64,000 nucleotides of DNA from Betaproteobacteria bacterium (GCA_016194905.1 JACQAP010000026.1:92418-156417), one strand, 5' to 3'. Counted from the stretch's first letter, positions 9,245 to 19,113 are shown. Notes: generated by a model from the letters alone, not told the origin. Numbers and translations are program-made.

Positions 9245-9772
9245 ATGTACAAAGGACCGAGGCGCTGGCATCAGCGCGGTGCAAGCCAGTTGGAACTGGC
9301 CGTGAGCATCGTGCTGTTTGCGATCTTCCTGGCCGTGTTCCTGGAGCGGGCGTTCTACTACCAGGAGTACGCGGAAAAGACGGCGATGGAAATGACCGTG
9401 GCAAACATGCGTACCGGACTGAGGTACAAGATCGCCGACCTGATCATGAACAACCGGCTGTCGGAAATGCCGACACTCGCAGACGAAAATCCGGTGATTT
9501 GGCTTGCCGAGCCGCCGGAGAACTATCTCGGCGAATTCGATTCGCCGCCCCGAGATGGGACGGCGGGCAAGTGGTTCTACGACAAGCGCAACCGGGAACT
9601 GGTGTATACGGTGAACAATCGGCGCCACTTTATGCCCTACGGCGGCCGGGATTTCACCATTCGTTATCGGGCTGTGCGGATTCAGGGTCCGGCAACGACT
9701 TCATCGCAGGCTTCCCGTGCCCAGGTGTGGGTCGACCTGATGCAGCCACAGGGATACACATGGTTGCCGTGA
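9245..9772 (+). CDS. mshF: MshF-like pilin-fold protein
   Basis: A 175-residue protein with a pseudopilin-like N-terminus: a short basic leader ending QRG, then ASQLELAVSIVLFAIFLAVF, which keeps the glutamate five residues after the glycine. The rest is a soluble domain of unknown function. Position between the platform protein and the first pilin matches mshF of Vibrio, and the length is similar. It starts three bases after mshG. It may be a minor pilin or a pilus-biogenesis factor; the family has no assigned biochemical role. Confidence 0.75.
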   Translation: MYKGPRRWHQRGASQLELAVSIVLFAIFLAVFLERAFYYQEYAEKTAMEMTVANMRTGLRYKIADLIMNNRLSEMPTLADENPVIWLAEPPENYLGEFDSPPRDGTAGKWFYDKRNRELVYTVNNRRHFMPYGGRDFTIRYRAVRIQGPATTSSQASRAQVWVDLMQPQGYTWLP

Positions 9773-9829
9773 AAACAGGTACGGAACGTGCGGGAATAGC
9801 ACCGGAACGCCCCGGCAGGGGAAGATAGA

Positions 9830-10348
9830 GTGCGTTCAAAAGGAGAAATGCGATTGACATCCGGCGAGGCACACGGAACGAAGCAACGCAGCCGCGGCTT
9901 CACGTTGATCGAGTTGGTGGTTACCATCAGCATTATCGCGATTCTCGCAGCGGTGGCGCTCCCGCGCTTTATCGCATTGCAGACGCAGGCAAGAATCGCC
10001 AAGACGCAAGCGCTCTATGGTGGCCTGCGATCCGCGGCGGCGCTGGCCCATGCCCAGGTGATCGCCTCGAATACGCTTGCTTCGGGTCCGGTGACCATTC
10101 AGATGGAGGCGCAGAACGTGACGCTGGTCAACGGCTATCCAACCGCCGATCTCGCCGGCATTCAGACCGCCTTGCAAATATCGAACCTGGAAACTGACGT
10201 CAACATTACGCCCGGCGGCGCCGGAGCGGGCGCGACATTGACCGTGGATGTCAACGGCGGAACGGTGCCGAATTGCCGCGTGAGCTATACATCGCCGAAC
10301 GTTGGCAACGGGTCGCCGACCATCAGCGTGGCTGCGGGAGGTTGCTGA
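9830..10348 (+). CDS. mshB: MSHA-type minor pilin MshB-like
   Basis: A 172-residue type IVa-like prepilin. The leader is long (23 residues from GTG 9830) and ends SRG before [20 protein letters not shown], so prepilin peptidase would cut after Gly23, and Glu5 of the mature protein is kept. The mature C-terminal region has a cysteine pair (NCRVSY and the final GGC), suggesting a pilin disulfide loop. GTG at 9830 has AGGGGA seven bases upstream; an in-frame ATG at 9848 has AGGAG only two bases away, which is too close to work well. Either could be used. Confidence 0.82.
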   Translation: MRSKGEMRLTSGEAHGTKQRSRGFTLIELVVTISIIAILAAVALPRFIALQTQARIAKTQALYGGLRSAAALAHAQVIASNTLASGPVTIQMEAQNVTLVNGYPTADLAGIQTALQISNLETDVNITPGGAGAGATLTVDVNGGTVPNCRVSYTSPNVGNGSPTISVAAGGC

Positions 10349-10421
10349 ACAGATAGGGCCGATATTTTTCGGAAGCCCGGTGAATTTGCAAACGGTGTCA
10401 TTTCTTGAAGAGGAGAAGCAA

Positions 10422-10844
10422 ATGCAAGCGAAGCAAAACGGTTTTACCCTGATCGAACTGGTGGTCGTGATCATCATCCTGGGCATTCTGGCGGCGACCG
10501 CATTGCCGAAGTTCATCAACCTGTCCACCGAAGCCCGCAATGCGGCAGTCTTGGGCGTAGCCGCAGCGGGAACATCTGGTTTCGCCATCAACTACGGCGC
10601 GAGAAAAGCCAACAACGCCACTGCGGTTGCAGTCAATGGTACCCAGGCCGCGGTTTGCACTACCGGCGTTATTGGCGGTGTCATGACGGGAGGCGTGCCC
10701 AGTGGATACAACATAATCACGACAACAACAACCGCTATGGACTGCTCGGTGGTGGCCAATGACGGCAACGTCGGCACCTGCCGGGTCCAGGACGCTGCGT
10801 TGGCTACCGCGTCCGCACTGGTTACCTACATCTGCGCGCAGTAA
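10422..10844 (+). CDS. mshA: Putative major pilin, MshA-like
   Basis: A 140-residue prepilin with a seven-residue leader (MQAKQNG) and the mature start [20 protein letters not shown]. This short leader, small size and high alanine/threonine/glycine content are those of an MSHA major pilin. Cysteines in AAVCTTG, MDCSVV, GTCRVQ and near the end (YICAQ) could form two disulfides. A good Shine-Dalgarno (AGAGGAGA) lies about six bases before ATG 10422, the best in this stretch, which fits high expression. It is a candidate target for the nearby PglL-type ligase (inference). Confidence 0.85.
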   Translation: MQAKQNGFTLIELVVVIIILGILAATALPKFINLSTEARNAAVLGVAAAGTSGFAINYGARKANNATAVAVNGTQAAVCTTGVIGGVMTGGVPSGYNIITTTTTAMDCSVVANDGNVGTCRVQDAALATASALVTYICAQ

Positions 10845-10936
10845 TAACGTTGCCTGTACCGCAGTGCTTGGAGCTGCGCCGGATTCCTGAACGGTGTCCG
10901 GCGCAATCTGTTTGCAGGCGCTGCGGGCTAGAGCGG

Positions 10937-11425
10937 ATGCGAGCTCAACGCGGATTTACGCTGGTCGAACTGGTGGTCGTGATAATTCTGGTCGGCGTAC
11001 TGGCGGTGATCGCCATACCCAGGTTCCGCGGTGTGGCCAGCTTCAATACCAAGGGATTTGCCGATAGCGTGATGACGAGCCTGCGTTACGCGCAAAAACA
11101 GGCGATTGCCAAACGCCGCAATGTTTGTGTCGCCTTCACTTCCACGACGGCCAGTTTCACGTTCGCTTCCGCCGCCGGTTCCGCTTCGGCTTGCAACACC
11201 AGTCTGACCGGCCCTGCCGGGCAGAGCCCTTATTCCATCTCGCCCGATGCTAAATCCGTCGTGACGTTTGCGGCCGTTCCAGCCGGGCTGACTTTCGACG
11301 CACTCGGCCGCCCCCTCGCCACAGCGACGGGCTTGCCGCTCGCTTCCGTCCTGGTCATCACAATCAGCGGTGATATCTCCCGATCGTTCAGTGTCGAGCC
11401 GGAAACCGGCTATGTCCATACCTGA
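10937..11425 (+). CDS. mshC: MSHA-type minor pilin MshC-like
   Basis: A 162-residue prepilin beginning MRAQRG before FTLVELVVVIILVGVLAVIA, so the leader is six residues. The segment DSVMTSLRYAQKQAIAKRRNVCV resembles the GspH-type minor pseudopilin helix that follows the N-terminal helix. ATG at 10937 is chosen because it gives a standard leader; the frame is open back to 10850 but would add an odd 29-residue extension. The end overlaps the mshD start region. Confidence 0.82.
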   Translation: MRAQRGFTLVELVVVIILVGVLAVIAIPRFRGVASFNTKGFADSVMTSLRYAQKQAIAKRRNVCVAFTSTTASFTFASAAGSASACNTSLTGPAGQSPYSISPDAKSVVTFAAVPAGLTFDALGRPLATATGLPLASVLVITISGDISRSFSVEPETGYVHT

Positions 11426-12014
11426 TCCCGCCGCGCGTCCGGTCTCCCGGACGCGCGCGCCTTGCTTGATTCAGCCCGCCCGCCAGCGCGGCATTTCGCT
11501 GATCGAGATGATCATGTTTATCATCATCGTCAGCATCGGGGTTGTTGCCTTGCTGGTGGTGTTCAGCACGACATCGCGTAAAAGCGCGGACCCGATGATC
11601 CAGAAGCAGATGCTGGCGATCGCCGAGGCGTTGCTGGAAGAAGTCGAGAGTCAGCCCTTTACTTATTGCGACCCGACAGACCCCAATGCCAGGACCGCGG
11701 CCAGCGCGGCGGGCTGTACCCTGCCCGAAACGCCGGGACCGGAACCGGGCCAGACCCGTACCAGTGCCAGCACGCCGTTCAACAACGTGAATGACTACGC
11801 TGGTCTTGTCATCTCTCCGATCACCGATATTGCGGGCAATGCCATCAGCGGGTTGGGCGGGTACGCCGCGACCATTACGGTAGCCGCCTCGGCATTGAAC
11901 GGGATCGCCGCGACCGATGCGCTGCAGATCACCGTGACCGTTACGGGACCCGGTAACAAAAGCCTGACACTGCAGGGTCACCGCACCCAATACGCGCCGA
12001 ACGCTGTGCCATGA
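11412..12014 (+). CDS. mshD: MSHA-type minor pilin MshD-like
   Basis: A 200-residue prepilin with a leader of 27 residues ending RQRG and a mature start ISLIEMIMFIIIVSIGVVAL; isoleucine replaces the usual phenylalanine at +1, which is common in MshD, and Glu5 is kept. A coiled region (QKQMLAIAEALLEEVESQPF) follows. The cysteines in TYCDPT and AAGCTL are closely spaced. It starts 14 bases inside the end of mshC and overlaps mshO by four bases, so these minor pilin genes are tightly coupled. Confidence 0.82.
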   Translation: MSIPDPAARPVSRTRAPCLIQPARQRGISLIEMIMFIIIVSIGVVALLVVFSTTSRKSADPMIQKQMLAIAEALLEEVESQPFTYCDPTDPNARTAASAAGCTLPETPGPEPGQTRTSASTPFNNVNDYAGLVISPITDIAGNAISGLGGYAATITVAASALNGIAATDALQITVTVTGPGNKSLTLQGHRTQYAPNAVP

Positions 12015-12823
12015 CCCTCCCCCTATCAAGCAGGTGGCGCGCCCTTGGCTTTACGCTGGTGGAAGCCATCGTGACCATCGTGCTGACGGGCATATTAGCC
12101 GGGACGGTGGCCGTGTTCGTCGTGGCGCCCATCAAGGCCTACCAGGATGTCACGCGACGCGCCGAATTGACCGATATCGCCGATACGGCGCTGCGCCGCG
12201 TTGCTCGCGATGTCCGGGCGGCGCTGCCGAACAGTATCCGAACTACCGCAGCAACCTGCGACGGTACGCTGACCTGTTATATGGAATTCGTGCCGATCAA
12301 ATCCGCCGGCCGATACCGCGATGGTGGCCCCGGCAATTCGCTCGACTTCACGGCGGCAGCGGACACATTCGACGTGATCGGACCGGGCGTAGACGTTGCC
12401 TCGGGCGATTCGATCGTCATCTACAACCTCGGCATCACAGGTTCGGATGTTTACGCCGGGTCCGATCGTCGCACGGCCACAGCTCCGTTCGGAACAGCGT
12501 TGGCGACAACCGGATTCAGCGGGGGCGCCTTTCCGTTTTCATCGCCTGCGCGCCGTTTCCATGTAGTGGGTACGCCGGTCAGCTACGTTTGCAATGTCGG
12601 GACCGGCCAACTCCAGCGCTACGCAGGCTATGCGTTCAGCGTCGCGCAGCCGCAGCCACCGTCCGGAACGCCGGCTTTGCTCGCCACCAATGTTTCCCGC
12701 TGCCGGTTTGTCTATCAGACGCTGAACCAGCTCAACGCGCTGATTACGCTGGAGCTGGGGCTCACAAAAGGCGGCGAATCCGTCAGCCTCGTTTACCAGG
12801 TGCATGTCAACAATGTCCCGTAA
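12011..12823 (+). CDS. mshO: MSHA-type minor pilin MshO-like
   Basis: A 270-residue prepilin with leader MTLPLSSRWRALG and mature start FTLVEAIVTIVLTGILAGTV. The segment ELTDIADTALRRVARDVRAALPNSIR is the conserved helix found in MshO and GspJ-like minor pilins, which cap the growing tip. The large C-terminal domain has scattered cysteines (TCDGTLTCY, SYVCN, SRCRF). ATGA overlap with mshD. Confidence 0.83.
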   Translation: MTLPLSSRWRALGFTLVEAIVTIVLTGILAGTVAVFVVAPIKAYQDVTRRAELTDIADTALRRVARDVRAALPNSIRTTAATCDGTLTCYMEFVPIKSAGRYRDGGPGNSLDFTAAADTFDVIGPGVDVASGDSIVIYNLGITGSDVYAGSDRRTATAPFGTALATTGFSGGAFPFSSPARRFHVVGTPVSYVCNVGTGQLQRYAGYAFSVAQPQPPSGTPALLATNVSRCRFVYQTLNQLNALITLELGLTKGGESVSLVYQVHVNNVP

Positions 12824-13244
12824 ACGCGCGCGCGGCGTCTCCATGATCACCGCGATCTTCCTGATCCTGGTGATCGCGGTGCTAGGGGCGTATATCGCTA
12901 GTGTCGCTACGACACAGCATACGGCGGAGACACTGGACCTTCAGGGTGCGAAAGCCTATCAGGCGGCGTATGCCGGTATCCAGTGGGGGGTCTACCAAGC
13001 GTTGCGCAATGGCTCCTGTCCCGTCGCCAGCACTTCTTTCGCACTCACCGGCGCTCTCGGTGCGTTTGCGGTGACCGTGCTATGTACGAACACCACTCCA
13101 GGCGGCTATTCGGAGAACGGGGTGACCAAGAATATCTACCGCATCACTTCCACCGGATGCAGTCCGCCAAGCGGGACTTCGTGCCCCGGGGTTCAAGGCG
13201 GGTACTACGTCGAGCGCCAGCTCGAAGTGACGCTCGACAACTGA
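12804..13244 (+). CDS. mshP: MSHA biogenesis protein MshP-like
   Basis: A 146-residue protein with a basic leader (RKRARG) followed by VSMITAIFLILVIAVLGAYI. The glutamate at mature position five is missing, as is normal for MshP/PilX-type proteins, so this is not a sign of decay. ATG at 12804 has a weak AGG upstream; a second in-frame ATG at 12813 would give a tidier leader. It overlaps mshO by about 20 bases. Known MshP proteins are minor components of the pilus; the exact role is not established. Confidence 0.78.
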   Translation: MSTMSRKRARGVSMITAIFLILVIAVLGAYIASVATTQHTAETLDLQGAKAYQAAYAGIQWGVYQALRNGSCPVASTSFALTGALGAFAVTVLCTNTTPGGYSENGVTKNIYRITSTGCSPPSGTSCPGVQGGYYVERQLEVTLDN

Positions 13245-13448
13245 AGCCATGCATTGCCTAATTTGCTACTGCGAAACGCATCACGATGCCACTGGCTCAA
13301 TGGGCGCCAAGGGCCTGTTGCAGAATGAAGCAAGACCTGCGACAGGAAACAAATTGATTGAATCCCGGCCTTCTCATTGTGCGTAGCCACAAGGGACGGC
13401 ATTTGCAGCAAGATAACGACATGCAGACCCAATGAATCGATCGCAGCC

Positions 13449-16400
13449 ATGACACGTTTCCTCGTCTCTTTTTCCATCGGCCTTCGGCAAGCGCCAAGGC
13501 TGCTCGCTTTGAGCGGCATCGGGTTGCCGGCGCGGCACCGATGGTGGAAAAAATCCGCGCTGTACGGGTTTTGCGTCTGTGCGCTTCTTTCGGCCTGGGG
13601 CACCAATGCGGTTGCCGCAACCTGCAACTCCACTGGTGGCGGTACATGGAACACGATCGCGCGCTGGAGCTGTGGCCGCGTGCCGCTTGCAACCGACGAT
13701 GTCTTCGTCCTGAACGGCCACACCGTCACCATCGATACGGCCGCCGTGGCGCAGAACGTCACCGTGAATACCGGCGGCATCCTGCGGTTTGCAACGGCAG
13801 CCGCACGCTCACTTGCAGTCGGCAATGCCGGGACGCAGGGCAACGTCACCATCCAGACCGGCGCCACGCTCGATGTCGACACGGCATCGAACGTGACCCA
13901 TACCCTGTCGCTGGTCGGGAATCTCTCCAATAGCGGCACCCTGAACCTCGCTACGGATGCCAATAGCCTGTGCAATACCACATTCAGCCGCAACGGCAAT
14001 CAGACCGTCAGTGGCGCGGGGGCCTACACGTTCAACCGTATCACCCTGAATATGGGTGCAACGAACGCCAACATCCTGGACGTTCAATCGAACATGACGG
14101 TGCCGGCCAATTTCCTGACCATCACCAACGGCACCTATAAGCATTCCAACACGAGCAATATCACGCCCTGGACCGCAGACCCCGCCATCCCGGCGAGCGG
14201 GGGCTTCTGGCTGAACGCCGCCGCGACGGTGACCACCACCGGTTTCAACGTCACTCTAAACGGAGGGTCGCTGCGGATCAGCGCCGGCACGATGACCATC
14301 GGCAATGCGGATAACACGCTGCTGACGCTGGGCAACGCCGCTACGACTTTGTTCCAGATGGACGGCGGCGCGCTGACAGTGACCGGCGGAATCAACAGTT
14401 CCGCTAATAACGGCGCCGGTACCTTCACGATGAGCGGCGGGACCATTACCCTGCAGACCATCGACGCGGGGCCGGTCTATACCTTCCTGCTGGGAAGCGC
14501 CACCACCTTGAACTGGTCGGGAGGAACCATAATCGCGACCAACGGCAACGCCACCACGGACGACGTAGACATCCGTTCGGCGACGCAAAATATAACGGGC
14601 GGGACGCTGCAGTTCGGAAGCGCTACCACGACCTCGGCCAACGACATCTCTTACATCAATGGCGCGGGTGGGCAACTGAACGTGTGGAATCTTGTGCTCG
14701 CTTCGGGACCCGCGAGAAACATCCTGATGCGATCTTCGACCAATATTCTGAACGATCTGACGATTCAGACACTCAACAATCTGAACCCAAGCGCGGGCCT
14801 TGCCATCAACATTGGCGCGGGGAATGCGAGCGGCAACTGGACCAACAACGGCACCTTCACCCAAGGGTCCACCACCGTCACGTTCACCGGCACCAGCGCT
14901 GCGCCGGCGATAGGTGGCACAGCCGCGACAACCTTCAACAACTTCACCATCAACAAGGCATCGAACAATCTGGCTATCAATACCACCCCGACGGTGAACG
15001 GCACGCTGACTTTCACCAACGGGGATATCGTGACCGGCGCGAACCGGGTGATTCTCGGGACGGCCGCGACGATCGCCACCCCCAGTGCGAGCAGCTACGT
15101 GGCGGGATCCATTCAGAAAAACTACGCTGCCGGCGCCGCACTCAGCTATTTCGCCGGAAACGATTTTCCTGTTGGGGATGCCACCAACTTCACGCCTGTC
15201 AATGTCAGCGCCGGCACTACCACTACCGCGGGCAGTCTGACGGTATCGACGCTCACGCCGGATCACCCGCAAGTGACGACCCCGATTGCGTCAACCAGCA
15301 TCGACGCCAACAATAGCGTCAACCGCTACTGGAGGGTCAATAACTCCGGACTCACGGTCGGAACGGCCATTAGTGCGATCTTCACCTTTGTGGCGGGCGA
15401 TGTCGACGCCGGCGCCAACACGGCCAACTTCATCGTGCAGCGTTATGACGGCACAAACTGGAACCCCACCACATTGGTCGCGGCCAACCCGCTCAACACG
15501 CAAGTATCGAATATCACGCTTCTTGTCGCCGGCAATAATGACTTCGCCATCGGCGACCCCCTGGCGGGCTTCAATGGTGGGCCGGGCGCGTTTAACGCGT
15601 TTGAGACCACCACGCCGGCGGGTGCGGTATTGGGACGTCTGTATACCAAGCTGGTCGGCACTGCCTTCACTGTGTCCATTGTCGCCGTGAGCAACAATAC
15701 GGTGAACGCGGCTCCCCTCACTACGACGCTCACTGTGGATGTGATCGATGCCAGCCCCGTTGGTGGCACGCTGACCGCAGCCAGCAATTGCCGCACGACT
15801 TGGGTTACAGTGATTCAAACGCAGACGGTGCCGGCGGCGATTGCGTGGGCGAGCGGGCGCGTCAACGTGACCATCACGGCGCCGGTAAAGGCGGTGCGCA
15901 ACGCGCGTATCCGGGTGACCCAGGGAGCCAATGTCGGTTGCTCGACCGACAATTTCACGATCCGCCCGCAATCTTTCACCATAACATCCACGAACGCGAC
16001 CCAGAACAACACTTCGGGCGCTCCAGCCATCAAGACTGGGGCCAACTTCAACCTAACTGCCGCTTCGGTGATTGGCTATGACGGAGCGCCCGTGATCGAC
16101 AACACCAAGATCGTGGGTACGCCGACCGCCGGTACGATCGGCGGCAGCTTCAGTGCGGCGCCGGCAGCCACCGGAACCGCGTCCGGCGCAAGCTTTTTCT
16201 ACAGCGAGGTCGGCAATGTCGGCCTCCTAGCCAATGCCGTTTTCGACTCCGGCTTTACCAGCGTCGATCAGGCCAGTGACTGCACCGCCGATTTTTCCAA
16301 TTCCCTCGTCAGTGGAAAGTACGGCTGTTTGCTGGGCAGCACCGCTGTTGCCCAGACTCTCGGTGTAAGCGGCTTCGGACGTTTCATCCCTGACAACTTC

Positions 16401-17426
16401 AACGTGAGTTTGAATGCGCCTTCCTTTGCACCTGCATGTGGAACGTTCAGCTATGTCGGACAGACATTCGCGTATTCGACTCCGCCGGTAATCACGGTGA
16501 CCGCGAGAAATGGCACGACCAACGGGTTGACCAATGCGACCACCGCGAACTACGCCGGCTCGTACGCCAAGTTTTCCAATGTCGCGGGCACAAGCCTGAA
16601 TCAGGCGCCGTACAGCACACAATCGGGGCGTTATTCACGGTTCGACGCCCTGGGCGGCGGCACGACGCCTTTGCTCGACTACAGTTCGCTGCCGCTAACG
16701 ACCGCTGATCCTGCCATAGGGGCATTTGCCAGCGGCGTTGGCACGCTAACGTTCTCATCGGGTACGGGACTCGCGTTTACTCGCAGCACTACTACGCCGA
16801 ATTTGCCGTTCAATGCAGATATTGCCTTGGCACTCAACATAATCGACGGCGACTCCGTTGTCTTTGCCGGCAATCCGGCAGCGTTCAGCGCGGCGACCGC
16901 TGGCAACGGCATCGCGTTTTCGCCCGTGACCGCCAAGGAGATGCGCTTCGGGCGCATGCGTCTCGGCAACGCTTTCGGCAGCACACTGCTCGACCTGCCA
17001 TTGCCACTGACCGTCGAGTACTACAACAGCAGTGGTCTCTTCGTCACGAACAGCGCTGACAGTTGCACGACACTCTTGGCGAGTGACGTGAGCTTCAGTT
17101 TCGTCGCCGGAACGAACCTGGGCCCCACCTGCGAGACGCAGATGAGTCCAACCGGCACGCTCTCGTTCAGTTCCGGAGCGGCGACTGTGAAGCTCACCAA
17201 ACCCGGCAGTAGCAACGATGGCGCGGTGGATCTGACGGTAAATCTGGGGACAGCCTCGGGCAACACCTGCGTCGGGGCGAGTTCTACTCCGGCGACTGGC
17301 GCAAGTAAAATCTGGCTACAGGGTAACTGGGGAGCCGCGACCTATGACAAAAACCCGCAGGGGCGAGCGGCATTTGGCGTGTTCAAAAGCGCAGATCAAT
17401 TTCTCTATTTGCGTGAAGTTTATTAA
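13449..17426 (+). CDS. mshQ: Very large MshQ-like surface protein (DUF6701 type)
   Basis: A 1325-residue exported protein. A long basic N-region and hydrophobic segment (about 40-60) lead to VAATCNSTGGGTWNTIARWS, the start of a G8-like beta-helix domain. Many N/T/G-rich strand repeats follow to about residue 700, then a cysteine-containing C-terminal half of the DUF6701 kind that ends QGRAAFGVFKSADQFLYLREVY. The composition (asparagine, threonine, glycine, alanine) fits an extracellular beta-rich adhesin-like protein. Its place at the end of the pilin genes is that of mshQ. I take ATG 13449; the frame is open to 13377. The 204 bases before it, after mshP, show no gene or terminator. Confidence 0.85.
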   Translation: MTRFLVSFSIGLRQAPRLLALSGIGLPARHRWWKKSALYGFCVCALLSAWGTNAVAATCNSTGGGTWNTIARWSCGRVPLATDDVFVLNGHTVTIDTAAVAQNVTVNTGGILRFATAAARSLAVGNAGTQGNVTIQTGATLDVDTASNVTHTLSLVGNLSNSGTLNLATDANSLCNTTFSRNGNQTVSGAGAYTFNRITLNMGATNANILDVQSNMTVPANFLTITNGTYKHSNTSNITPWTADPAIPASGGFWLNAAATVTTTGFNVTLNGGSLRISAGTMTIGNADNTLLTLGNAATTLFQMDGGALTVTGGINSSANNGAGTFTMSGGTITLQTIDAGPVYTFLLGSATTLNWSGGTIIATNGNATTDDVDIRSATQNITGGTLQFGSATTTSANDISYINGAGGQLNVWNLVLASGPARNILMRSSTNILNDLTIQTLNNLNPSAGLAINIGAGNASGNWTNNGTFTQGSTTVTFTGTSAAPAIGGTAATTFNNFTINKASNNLAINTTPTVNGTLTFTNGDIVTGANRVILGTAATIATPSASSYVAGSIQKNYAAGAALSYFAGNDFPVGDATNFTPVNVSAGTTTTAGSLTVSTLTPDHPQVTTPIASTSIDANNSVNRYWRVNNSGLTVGTAISAIFTFVAGDVDAGANTANFIVQRYDGTNWNPTTLVAANPLNTQVSNITLLVAGNNDFAIGDPLAGFNGGPGAFNAFETTTPAGAVLGRLYTKLVGTAFTVSIVAVSNNTVNAAPLTTTLTVDVIDASPVGGTLTAASNCRTTWVTVIQTQTVPAAIAWASGRVNVTITAPVKAVRNARIRVTQGANVGCSTDNFTIRPQSFTITSTNATQNNTSGAPAIKTGANFNLTAASVIGYDGAPVIDNTKIVGTPTAGTIGGSFSAAPAATGTASGASFFYSEVGNVGLLANAVFDSGFTSVDQASDCTADFSNSLVSGKYGCLLGSTAVAQTLGVSGFGRFIPDNFNVSLNAPSFAPACGTFSYVGQTFAYSTPPVITVTARNGTTNGLTNATTANYAGSYAKFSNVAGTSLNQAPYSTQSGRYSRFDALGGGTTPLLDYSSLPLTTADPAIGAFASGVGTLTFSSGTGLAFTRSTTTPNLPFNADIALALNIIDGDSVVFAGNPAAFSAATAGNGIAFSPVTAKEMRFGRMRLGNAFGSTLLDLPLPLTVEYYNSSGLFVTNSADSCTTLLASDVSFSFVAGTNLGPTCETQMSPTGTLSFSSGAATVKLTKPGSSNDGAVDLTVNLGTASGNTCVGASSTPATGASKIWLQGNWGAATYDKNPQGRAAFGVFKSADQFLYLREVY

Positions 17427-17451
17427 ATCAATTGAAGTCTGAAATTCCGCA

Positions 17452-17479
17452 TTGACGACAATGGGTTATTGATATACCT
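17452..17479 (+). promoter_or_regulatory. Possible sigma-70 promoter before mshI
   Basis: A TTGACG hexamer at 17452-17457 is followed by an AT-rich GATATACCT stretch at 17471-17479. Spacing to the best -10-like hexamer is 15-16 bases, shorter than ideal. It lies in the only sizeable gap (70 bases) between the pilin half and the assembly half of the pilus locus, so a second transcript starting here would be sensible. Confidence 0.35.
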
Positions 17480-17496
17480 TCGAGCGCAAAATTAAG

Positions 17497-18444
17497 ATGA
17501 CATCGATGCGCCCTCTGTTTTCCCGACAACGGGCTGCCGAATTAGCGGCGGTAAACCTCTATGGCAATCGCGCAGAGGTCGGGCAGGTTCGTCGTAACGG
17601 TTCGGGGCGGCCAGTCGTAAATGTGTGCGCGCAATTCCCCAATGTGGGTGACGAAGTCGAGACGCTGCAGCGGCTACGCCGCGAAGCGCATCTGGATCGG
17701 TTCAGTTGTGCGACCCTGCTGCCGGCACGTCAATACCAGTTGCAATTGATCGATGCGCCGAACGTTCCCGAAGCGGAGATGAAGTCGGCCGTGCGCTGGC
17801 GGCTGAAGGACTTTCTCGAGTATCCGGTGGAGACCGCGACCGTCGATGTCGTGGCGATTCCCGCAGACCAGGCTGCTGCCAATCGCGGCCGATCGGTCTA
17901 CGCGGTGTCGGCGCGCAACCAGGACATTGAAGCGCGCATGAAAATGTTCGCGCAGGCCAAGATTCCGTTGCGCGTAATCGAGGTCGCCGAGATGGCGCAG
18001 CGTAATCTCGCCACCCTGTTCGAATCCGACCAGCGCGCCCTGGCTATGCTCAGCTTCAGCGAGGAAGGTGGACTGCTCACGTTCAGCGCCAGAGGCGAAC
18101 TTTATCTGTCACGCCGGATCGAGATCAGTCTCGATCAACTCGTCGATGTGCGGACGGAGGTGCGCGATCAATTGTTCGAACGCATTGCCCTGGAATTGCA
18201 GCGCTCGCTGGATCACTTCGATCGCCAGTTCAGCAACATTCCGCTTGCGCGTCTGCTGCTGGCGCCATTGCCGGAAGAACTGGGATTGTCCGCCTACCTT
18301 GCGGGAAATCTGTCAGCACCGGTGGAACCGGTGAATCTGGGCGATGTTCTCGATTTTCACGAGGTGCCGGAACTGCGCGAACCGACTGAACAGATGATGC
18401 GGTGGCAGACGCTCGGCACGGCGTTGCGTGTCGAATCGGCATAG
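17497..18444 (+). CDS. mshI: MSHA biogenesis protein MshI (PilM-like)
   Basis: A 315-residue cytoplasmic actin-fold protein of the PilM/MshI family, without a membrane segment. The family block PEAEMKSAVRWRLKDFLEYP and the ELYLSRRIEI plus ELQRSLDHFDRQF segments support the call. PilM-type proteins bind the N-terminal tail of the PilN partner and form the cytoplasmic ring of the alignment complex; a PilN-like gene follows 18 bases downstream. It is the first gene of the assembly half of the locus. Confidence 0.87.
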   Translation: MTSMRPLFSRQRAAELAAVNLYGNRAEVGQVRRNGSGRPVVNVCAQFPNVGDEVETLQRLRREAHLDRFSCATLLPARQYQLQLIDAPNVPEAEMKSAVRWRLKDFLEYPVETATVDVVAIPADQAAANRGRSVYAVSARNQDIEARMKMFAQAKIPLRVIEVAEMAQRNLATLFESDQRALAMLSFSEEGGLLTFSARGELYLSRRIEISLDQLVDVRTEVRDQLFERIALELQRSLDHFDRQFSNIPLARLLLAPLPEELGLSAYLAGNLSAPVEPVNLGDVLDFHEVPELREPTEQMMRWQTLGTALRVESA

Positions 18445-18462
18445 GACGGAGAAGAAACAGTC

Positions 18463-19113
18463 ATGCCGCAGCAGATCAACCTGTATAACCCGGCCTTCGA
18501 GGCGAAACGCGCGCTGATGTCCATGAAGGGCGCAGCCGCCGGATGGGTGGCGACTACAGCGTTGGTCGTCGCGATCGCCGGCTATCAGTCGATCAGCTTG
18601 CGTTCCGCTGAGCAACAGGAGCGCGAACTGGAGCGGCAGGTGGCTACCGCACAGGCCGACGCGCAACGATTGGGAAGTCAAATGGCATCGCGCCAGCACG
18701 ATCCGCGGATTACCGAGGAGGCTGCCAAGCTGGAGGGGGACGTCAAAGGTCGGCAGGAAGCCATGAACATGCTGCACTCTGGCGAACTCGGGGATACCCG
18801 TGGCTTTTCCGACCATTTCAGGGCGTTCGCGCGCCAGTCTTTCGAAGGCGTCTGGTTGACCGGATTGAGCATCGCGACTGCGGGACGCGACGTTTCGGTC
18901 GAAGGGCGCGCGCTGCAAGCCGCCTATGTCCCGAGTTATCTCAAGCGTTTGAACGGGGAAAATGCGATGCAGGGGCATCCCTTTTCGGAATTGGTAATCC
19001 AGGAGCCTGCGCCCGATCCCGCTGCCAAGAACCCGGTCCGTCCCAACTACGTGGAATTCAGGCTGGCTACCAAGCCGGATGCGACTGCCGTGCCCAGGGC
19101 TGGTACGCAATGA
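18463..19113 (+). CDS. PilN-like alignment protein (second MshI-type gene)
   Basis: A 216-residue bitopic protein. The N-terminus QQINLYNPAF is the conserved PilN tail that docks into PilM-type proteins; one membrane segment (about 25-42) is followed by a coiled coil (about 48-85) and a small ferredoxin-like domain. The sequence GVWLTGLSIATAGRDVSVEGRA is typical of the PilN periplasmic fold. ATG 18463 has GGAGAAG upstream. It overlaps mshJ by four bases. Confidence 0.85.
   Translation: MPQQINLYNPAFEAKRALMSMKGAAAGWVATTALVVAIAGYQSISLRSAEQQERELERQVATAQADAQRLGSQMASRQHDPRITEEAAKLEGDVKGRQEAMNMLHSGELGDTRGFSDHFRAFARQSFEGVWLTGLSIATAGRDVSVEGRALQAAYVPSYLKRLNGENAMQGHPFSELVIQEPAPDPAAKNPVRPNYVEFRLATKPDATAVPRAGTQ

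Noticed and set aside
7868-9628. A 586-codon open frame on the minus strand across mshE and mshG
   Set aside because: It is antisense to two clearly homologous genes, is rich in His/Arg/Gln as expected from the complement of GC-rich coding DNA, and matches no family.
12804-12900. MshP-like protein without Glu5 as a possible broken pilin
   Set aside because: Loss of Glu5 is usual in the MshP/PilX type, so this is not evidence of decay.
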